Assembly (NCBI GenBank): GCA_017397725.1
Contig: JAFQIA010000011.1
Coordinates: 1-64,000, forward strand
Length of the DNA: 64,000 nucleotides
From: Clostridia bacterium
Lineage (GTDB): Bacteria > Bacillota > Clostridia > Monoglobales > Monoglobaceae
Direction: 5' to 3'
The notes beneath the pieces were generated by a model, which made no database searches, had not been told where the DNA came from, and saw only the letters and a program-made list of their open reading frames with translations. Every line of letters begins with the position of its first letter. Positions within the stretch are counted from its first letter, which is position 1. The position numbers and the translations under genes are program-made. Below are positions 58,891 to 64,000 of this stretch, one piece after another.

Positions 58891-61746
58891 TTATATAATG
58901 TTAGTTCTTTCAAAATCCTCCCAAAGTGCTTTCAGGTTTACGGAGGAGGGGGAGGTAGGATAGGTCTGATTGCTCCTTACCCAATTCCATTCCCATGTAA
59001 AATAGGGGATTTCGGTGCGTTCCTTTCCGTCAAGCACCTCTTGTTGTGCGGCAATCCACTTTTCCCAACGGGGCTTATAAAAGTCTCCAATCAGCCCCGA
59101 CCATTGTCGATTGGAATAGTCGCGGAGCTTGGAAATTTCCGAAGTAGCAAACGCCCCCCATGTGGTAATCAACGCTTTGGCATTAAATTCATAAAGGCGC
59201 TTGGAAAAATCATCGGTGTGTTCCGCAAGAGCTTTTGCCTGTTCTACCCATCTGCCCAGCAGGTAATATTCGCTGGAACTTGTGACCGATTCCATCTTAT
59301 CAATGATAGACAAGAATGCCTTGGCGTATAGGTCGAATTGTTCCTTATCTTTTGCCGCAAAGGCGGTTGCCATCTGTTGATGCAAGTCCTGTGCAGTATT
59401 GGAGAGCACCTGCTGAAAGGCGGTGACTGCATCGTAGAGATAAGCCTTGTTGCTTTTCAAGGTATCAAAATCTTCCAACAGGAGCTTGACGCCGTCTGCA
59501 AATTGTTGTTTGTCATAGCTGATGATGGAATTTCCCCAAGTGGATGCTGCCTGAATCTTGAGCGCCGGTCTTGCATTCACCACCGATTCGGGCGCACCCT
59601 GTCCCAGCATATTCTTTTGGGAGGCGTAGACGGTGTCTTGGAAGATGCGCCAAGCCTTTTCACAAGAACTGCTTTCTGTTCCGTAGCGACGGATGGTGTA
59701 GGCTGAAAGCCAATCCTCCAGATTCACAGCAGCCAGAGGGGTATCGATGTTTTCCTGCCAGATAATATCAAACAAGAAATCATAAAGCACCGGATTGTTC
59801 ATACTTGCCTCAGGGGTAATGCCAATGCCTTGGATATACTGGCAGCTGTTGAGTGCCTCGGGAACATTCTTTTGCAGATTGTCCAGATGTCCGTGCATTC
59901 CCAAACGACCGCCAAAATTGTTGAGCATACAGAAAACCCAAGGGGTTCCATCAAATTCCTTGGCATAGCCATAGGAATCATTGTTTTCTCCGCCCTCCAA
60001 ATGACGGCGGATTTTTTCTGCGTACAAATCCAATACCAGAGCGTGGGATTTTCCATCCGGAACATCGGTGAGACCCATTAAAAGCTCCGATTTGGGGTTT
60101 CCCTCCCACGCCTGAATCAGCCAGATGCCGTCGGGGTCAGCTTTGAGCATTGCAGAAAGTACTTCCCTGGCAATGCTTCTTAAGGACATATCCCCGATTT
60201 TTCCACCTTCGTGAAAGGGGTCGGTGGCGTAATAGTGGCTGTGATTTCCGTAGACCTCCCGTTGTGCCTGATAAAATTTTTCCGCATAGCGACGGAAACT
60301 TTTTGAGGTGGTGTAGAGCATACTGGGGCGTTGCAGAGAACCCCAGCTTCCCTGCGGCAGAACCTCTGCCTCCTTATCATGGTCGCAGATGTCTACCGGT
60401 ACCATACCGCTGTAACCTTGGAGGACAGTCTCCATCCCCAATTTGCGCATCCGGAGCTGATTTTTTCGTGCCAGTTCGGTTCTCTGGGAAAACCAGGAAT
60501 CGTGTACCGGTCCGCCAAAGCCGGACAAGTTTGCCATATATGCCCAAGCATAGTAGCCGGGGCCTGCGATATACTGCTTGATTTCCTGATGGGTATAACC
60601 CAGCTTTCCTAAAAATCTCCGCCAAACCTCTTCCTGGGCCACAATGTCAAGAACCAGATTCACGCCACTCAGCGCCAACCAATCCAGTTCGTCCGTCCAC
60701 TCTTTTTCGCCCCAGAAAGGCATGGTGTAGGAAAAGGTGCAATAGTTATAGGCGTAGCGAAGTTTCGCCTTGGTTTCGCGAAAAACAGGCGTACCAACGG
60801 GTAAAAGCTGTGGAGGCATCTTTGTCTGATCCCCAAGCTGAGAAAGATGTACCTTGCAAACGTGTTTCAGATAATAGTTTAAGCCGGTGGCAAGGGAAAC
60901 ACCGTTGTTACCCGTGATGAGGATTTTTCCATCGGCATCTTCCAGAGAAAAGAAGTCATAGGGGCGGATGGGATTCTCTTTCAGTTGAAAGGAGAACCAG
61001 GAAAGATACGCATCCCCCAACCGCCTGCGAATGATGCCACGGATTTCTTCATAGGTATCCTCGTGGGTGATGGGACGGTTGTAAACGGAATCTTCAAAAT
61101 CTGCCACTTCCACAGGGGGTGTATCCATAACGGGATTTCCGCTTTCTTTTCCGGTAAAGGTGAGGTTGGTCACCACCGCATTGGGAGAGGAAGAGCAGTA
61201 TTCCAGATAGACGCGGATGACCGAACATTCTTGCCCATTTGCCCCATAAGTTTCCCCACCTTTTGGACAGGAGGAGGTAGTGGTTTTTCGTGCCAGCTCC
61301 TTAAAATCTCTGCCGTTGTTGCTGGTGTAGAGGGTATATTGGGTGTAGCCGTCCTCAGGGGTAAATACAGTAACCGAATCTAAATAATAATTTTTCCCCA
61401 AGGGAAAATCCTGATAGCGAGGATAGGCGTTTTTGCCGGAAAGTTCCATGCCTTCCTCAAAATCCAGTTCCTGAACTTCAACTGCGTCGGGCAGGGTGAA
61501 GAACAAATGGGATGCGAGAATGGGTACCGAAAATTCCCAAACTGCCGTGCCGTCGTTTTGTGAAGTGGTTCTGCCCAGCGCAATCAAATCGCTGGTAATA
61601 CCGTTGACGGCATAAGATGCCGCAATGTCCAAGGACTTCTTTATGTTAAGCTGAAGGCGGATTTTATTGATGCTATGATTGGAATCCAACTGGAAGATAG
61701 CGGTGTTTTTATCCTGAGTAATGCGGACAATATTTGGGTTATTCAT
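58891..61746 (-). CDS. Alpha-N-acetylglucosaminidase, GH89
   Basis: 951 residues. The GH89 catalytic core has AYNYCTFSYTMPFWGEKEW, LDIVAQEEVWRRFLGKLGYTHQEI, and the WGSLQRPSMLYTTSKSFRRYAEKFY and FGGRLGMHGHLDNL segments. The N-terminal 210 residues include a beta-sandwich, probably a carbohydrate-binding module, followed by the small NAGLU N-domain (about 225-310). GH89 enzymes remove terminal alpha-linked GlcNAc, for example from mucin-type glycans. No signal peptide is seen, so action in the cytoplasm or an unusual export route is implied. A good AAAGGAG precedes ATG 61746. Confidence 0.9.
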   Translation of the reverse strand: MNNPNIVRITQDKNTAIFQLDSNHSINKIRLQLNIKKSLDIAASYAVNGITSDLIALGRTTSQNDGTAVWEFSVPILASHLFFTLPDAVEVQELDFEEGMELSGKNAYPRYQDFPLGKNYYLDSVTVFTPEDGYTQYTLYTSNNGRDFKELARKTTTSSCPKGGETYGANGQECSVIRVYLEYCSSSPNAVVTNLTFTGKESGNPVMDTPPVEVADFEDSVYNRPITHEDTYEEIRGIIRRRLGDAYLSWFSFQLKENPIRPYDFFSLEDADGKILITGNNGVSLATGLNYYLKHVCKVHLSQLGDQTKMPPQLLPVGTPVFRETKAKLRYAYNYCTFSYTMPFWGEKEWTDELDWLALSGVNLVLDIVAQEEVWRRFLGKLGYTHQEIKQYIAGPGYYAWAYMANLSGFGGPVHDSWFSQRTELARKNQLRMRKLGMETVLQGYSGMVPVDICDHDKEAEVLPQGSWGSLQRPSMLYTTSKSFRRYAEKFYQAQREVYGNHSHYYATDPFHEGGKIGDMSLRSIAREVLSAMLKADPDGIWLIQAWEGNPKSELLMGLTDVPDGKSHALVLDLYAEKIRRHLEGGENNDSYGYAKEFDGTPWVFCMLNNFGGRLGMHGHLDNLQKNVPEALNSCQYIQGIGITPEASMNNPVLYDFLFDIIWQENIDTPLAAVNLEDWLSAYTIRRYGTESSSCEKAWRIFQDTVYASQKNMLGQGAPESVVNARPALKIQAASTWGNSIISYDKQQFADGVKLLLEDFDTLKSNKAYLYDAVTAFQQVLSNTAQDLHQQMATAFAAKDKEQFDLYAKAFLSIIDKMESVTSSSEYYLLGRWVEQAKALAEHTDDFSKRLYEFNAKALITTWGAFATSEISKLRDYSNRQWSGLIGDFYKPRWEKWIAAQQEVLDGKERTEIPYFTWEWNWVRSNQTYPTSPSSVNLKALWEDFERTNII

Positions 61747-61760
61747 AAGACGTGCTCCTT

Positions 61761-61973
61761 TTAGAAATCGATGACTTCAAAGCCAAGCCCGTCCACGGTA
61801 TCGGCAAGCTGGTCTGCTCTAACCTTGTCAGCATCATAGGTAACAGTAGCGGATTTTTCTTCCAGACTGACCTTGACGCTTTCTACCCCGTCTATGGCCG
61901 AAAGGGCGGTATTTACCGAGGCGGTGCAATGATTGCACGCCATTCCTTCAATACGAAGAATACAGGTTTTCAT
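61761..61973 (-). CDS. copZ: Copper chaperone, heavy-metal-associated domain
   Basis: 70-residue HMA protein. Ferredoxin-like fold with the metal-binding GMACNHC (CxxC). It should hand Cu(I) to the upstream-encoded ATPase. ATG overlaps the copA stop by 3 bases (ATGA), so the pair is coupled. Confidence 0.93.
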   Translation of the reverse strand: MKTCILRIEGMACNHCTASVNTALSAIDGVESVKVSLEEKSATVTYDADKVRADQLADTVDGLGFEVIDF

Positions 61974-64000
61974 TTTACAATTCTCCTTTCTGTGTGTCGT
62001 TCCGGATGGCAGAACTTGAGTAATAACGAGTTGGTGACTACCGAAACGGAACTGAATGCCATGGCGGCACCTGCCAGAATGGGGCTTAAAAAGCCCAAGG
62101 CGGCAAAGGGGACACCGATGGAATTGTATAAAAATGCCCAGAATAGGTTCTGGCGAATTTTTTGCATGGTTTTTCTGGAAAGGCGGATAGCGGTGGGGAC
62201 CAGTAATAAATCCTCTCGCATCAGCGTAATATCGGCAGATTCGATGGCGACATCGGTGCCACCTCCCATAGCGATACCAATATCGGCGGTTGCCAGAGCA
62301 GGTGCGTCGTTGATGCCATCGCCAACCATCGCAACCAGATGCCCGTCTTCCTTCAGGGCGGCAATCTGCTTTGCCTTGTTGTTGGGGAGTACTTCGGCAA
62401 AAACCTGGTCAATTCCCGCAAGAGCGGCAATGGCGGTTGCAGTTTTTTGGTTGTCGCCAGTCAGCATAGACACGCTGCATCCAAGCTCTTTGAGCTGACG
62501 GATGGCAAGTGCTGCCGTTGGTTTGATGGTGTCGGCAACTGCTACCAGTCCCATCAATTTGCCGCCTGTGCCGGCGAACATCACAGTCTTTCCCATAGCC
62601 TCAAGGGAGGAGGCGGTTTCTTCCAACCCATCGATTTCAATCTGATGCTCCTGCATCAAGGCGCGGGTGCCAATCACCCAAAGGGCGGTGTCCACCTTGG
62701 CAGAAATCCCTTTTCCGGTGATGCTCTCAAAATCGGCTATCGGAGGGAGGGAAAGCTGTTCTGTCTGTGCTGCCTGAACAATGGCACGACCCAAGGGATG
62801 CTCTGACGATGCCTCGGCTGCAGCGACAGCGGCAAGCAAGGACTGGCGGTCACATCCAATGGAAATCACATCGGTCAGGGCAGGAGTGCCTTTGGTGATG
62901 GTTCCTGTTTTGTCAAAGACGATAGCGGTGAGCTTGTGGGCGGTTTCCAGATATTCACCGCCCTTAATCAAGATTCCATTTTGCGCGCCGAGGCCAGTCC
63001 CCACCATAATGGCGGTAGGGGTAGCAAGACCCAAAGAACAGGGGCAGGCAATCACCAGAACCGAAATCCCGTTCAGCAGGGCGGTTTCTAAGTTCCCATT
63101 CAGGAAGAACCAACCCAGAAAGGTTAAAAGCGCAATCCCTAAAATGGACGGCACAAAAACAGCAGAAACTTTGTCAGCAATCTTTTGAATGGGCGCCTTC
63201 ACCCCTTGGGCGCTGCGCACCAGACTGATAATTTGGGAAAGGGTAGTGTCCCGACCAATCCGTTCTGCCCGCATCTGGAATGCGCCCGAAAGATTGATGG
63301 AGGCGCAAAAGACGGTGTCGCCTGCACCTTTGTCACAGGGCATACTCTCGCCGGTCAGCATGGATTCATCAATGGCGCTGTGTCCGTCGACAATTTCGCC
63401 GTCTACCGGAATTTTTTCGCCGGGGCGCACCAGAAGAATATCCCCAAACTGCACTTCTGCCAAAGGGATGGTTTGGATGCTGCCATCCTTGATCAAGGTT
63501 GCATTTTGGGGTTGCAGGGCAATCAGCTTGCCAATGGCATCCGAGGTTTTGGCTCTTGCCCGTGCCTCTAAATATTTTCCCAATAATATCAGGGTGATGA
63601 TGGTCATGGAAGATTCAAAATACAAGCCCTCCATGGAGCCGGGTTGGGTATTCCCGCTCAGCACATTGTAAAGGCTGAAAAAGTAAGCCGCACCGGTACC
63701 AAGGGCAATCAGTACATCCATATTGGGACTGCCTGCCTTGAGCGCCAGAAAGCCGTGCTTGTAAAAACGCCAACCGACTACAAATTGAATCGGCGTTGCC
63801 AGAAGCAGTTGCAGCCACGGAAGATGCAAAAAATGCAGGTGAATACCAAACCAGCTGAGAACCATTCCCAAAATCAAAGGAAAGGTCAAAATTCCGGAGA
63901 AAATCAGGCTGTACTTCAGGTTGCGGTCTTCTTTCTGGGTAGTATCTTCGGAAAAATCCCCCGAAAAAATTTCTGCCTCAAATCCAAGCTTGACAATCTT
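61970..64000 (-). CDS. copA: Copper-exporting P1B-type ATPase, N-terminal end cut by the window
   Basis: 676 visible residues; the frame is open to the window edge. It begins in the tail of an HMA domain ([12 protein letters not shown]), followed by eight membrane helices. Conserved motifs: [21 protein letters not shown] (the CPC copper site), [10 protein letters not shown] (phosphorylated Asp), SSEHPLG (HP motif) and [12 protein letters not shown]. Exports Cu(I) or Ag(I). A CsoR or CueR regulator is not visible in the window and may lie beyond its end. Confidence 0.95.
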   Translation of the reverse strand, partial: KIVKLGFEAEIFSGDFSEDTTQKEDRNLKYSLIFSGILTFPLILGMVLSWFGIHLHFLHLPWLQLLLATPIQFVVGWRFYKHGFLALKAGSPNMDVLIALGTGAAYFFSLYNVLSGNTQPGSMEGLYFESSMTIITLILLGKYLEARARAKTSDAIGKLIALQPQNATLIKDGSIQTIPLAEVQFGDILLVRPGEKIPVDGEIVDGHSAIDESMLTGESMPCDKGAGDTVFCASINLSGAFQMRAERIGRDTTLSQIISLVRSAQGVKAPIQKIADKVSAVFVPSILGIALLTFLGWFFLNGNLETALLNGISVLVIACPCSLGLATPTAIMVGTGLGAQNGILIKGGEYLETAHKLTAIVFDKTGTITKGTPALTDVISIGCDRQSLLAAVAAAEASSEHPLGRAIVQAAQTEQLSLPPIADFESITGKGISAKVDTALWVIGTRALMQEHQIEIDGLEETASSLEAMGKTVMFAGTGGKLMGLVAVADTIKPTAALAIRQLKELGCSVSMLTGDNQKTATAIAALAGIDQVFAEVLPNNKAKQIAALKEDGHLVAMVGDGINDAPALATADIGIAMGGGTDVAIESADITLMREDLLLVPTAIRLSRKTMQKIRQNLFWAFLYNSIGVPFAALGFLSPILAGAAMAFSSVSVVTNSLLLKFCHPERHTERRIVK

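Overview
The window is a chromosomal segment of an endospore-forming Bacillota, most likely an uncultured or gut-type member of class Clostridia. Support: sigG, spoIIP, spoVT, a SpoIID-like spore protein set, a GerS-like lipoprotein next to alr, the MurT/GatD pair, mazF behind alr, and clostridial families (DUF6106, DUF6514, DUF1385, Gx transporter, NusG domain II). Codon use and G+C are moderate throughout, except for two clearly A+T-rich patches (about 1265-1900 and 27780-28400) that look acquired.

Layout. 1-2.8 kb: end of rpmE, sigG, a two-helix zinc-ribbon protein, a DUF1653 pseudogene with an in-frame amber codon, and a PflX-like radical SAM enzyme. 2.8-3.7 kb (minus): pyridoxal/pyridoxamine kinase. 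3.8-14.3 kb (plus): a long housekeeping run MazG-like, YybS-like, gdpP, rplI, dnaB, tilS, hpt, aminotransferase, trpS, tagO-like. 14.4-14.8 kb: tRNA-Met and tRNA-Glu, a terminator, and the first copy of a structured 180-bp repeat. 14.9-16.9 kb (minus): uraA-upp for uracil uptake and salvage. 17.1-19.8 kb (plus): a GH32-like glycosidase and TrhA/hemolysin III. 19.8-26.6 kb (minus): dinB, pgeF, ymdB, rlmB, a DUF4330 protein, an ECF S component, and a spore/peptidoglycan-binding group. 26.7-28.7 kb: small proteins, plus the second repeat copy, which sits between a strong promoter and a four-helix-bundle gene truncated against a DUF5412 remnant.

28.7-35 kb (plus): DUF6106, an AcpS-NnrD fusion, a GerS-like lipoprotein, alr, mazF, a membrane protein, a HAD hydrolase, mutY. 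35-41.6 kb (minus): rpmB, murT-gatD, spoIIP, then a NusGII-Gx-DUF1385-prmC operon. 41.8-51.7 kb (plus): pncB, prs, miaB, a YlbF-family protein, mutS, mutL, miaA. 51.8-58.2 kb (plus): a strong promoter and a seven-gene set encoding a PqqD-like protein (RiPP recognition fold), an ABC exporter, a secreted protein, a 76-residue candidate precursor peptide, an HPr-kinase-like ATPase, an SLH-domain protein and a Wzz-type membrane protein. 58.3-64 kb (minus): spoVT, a GH89 alpha-N-acetylglucosaminidase, copZ and a copA cut by the window edge.

Two things look least described. One is the repeat element: four GCGATAT units facing four ATATCGC units, with small hairpins between them that covary between the copies. 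The other is the compact PqqD/exporter/peptide/HPr-kinase-like locus, which resembles a peptide-phosphorylating RiPP system but has no visible cyclase, protease or radical SAM gene.
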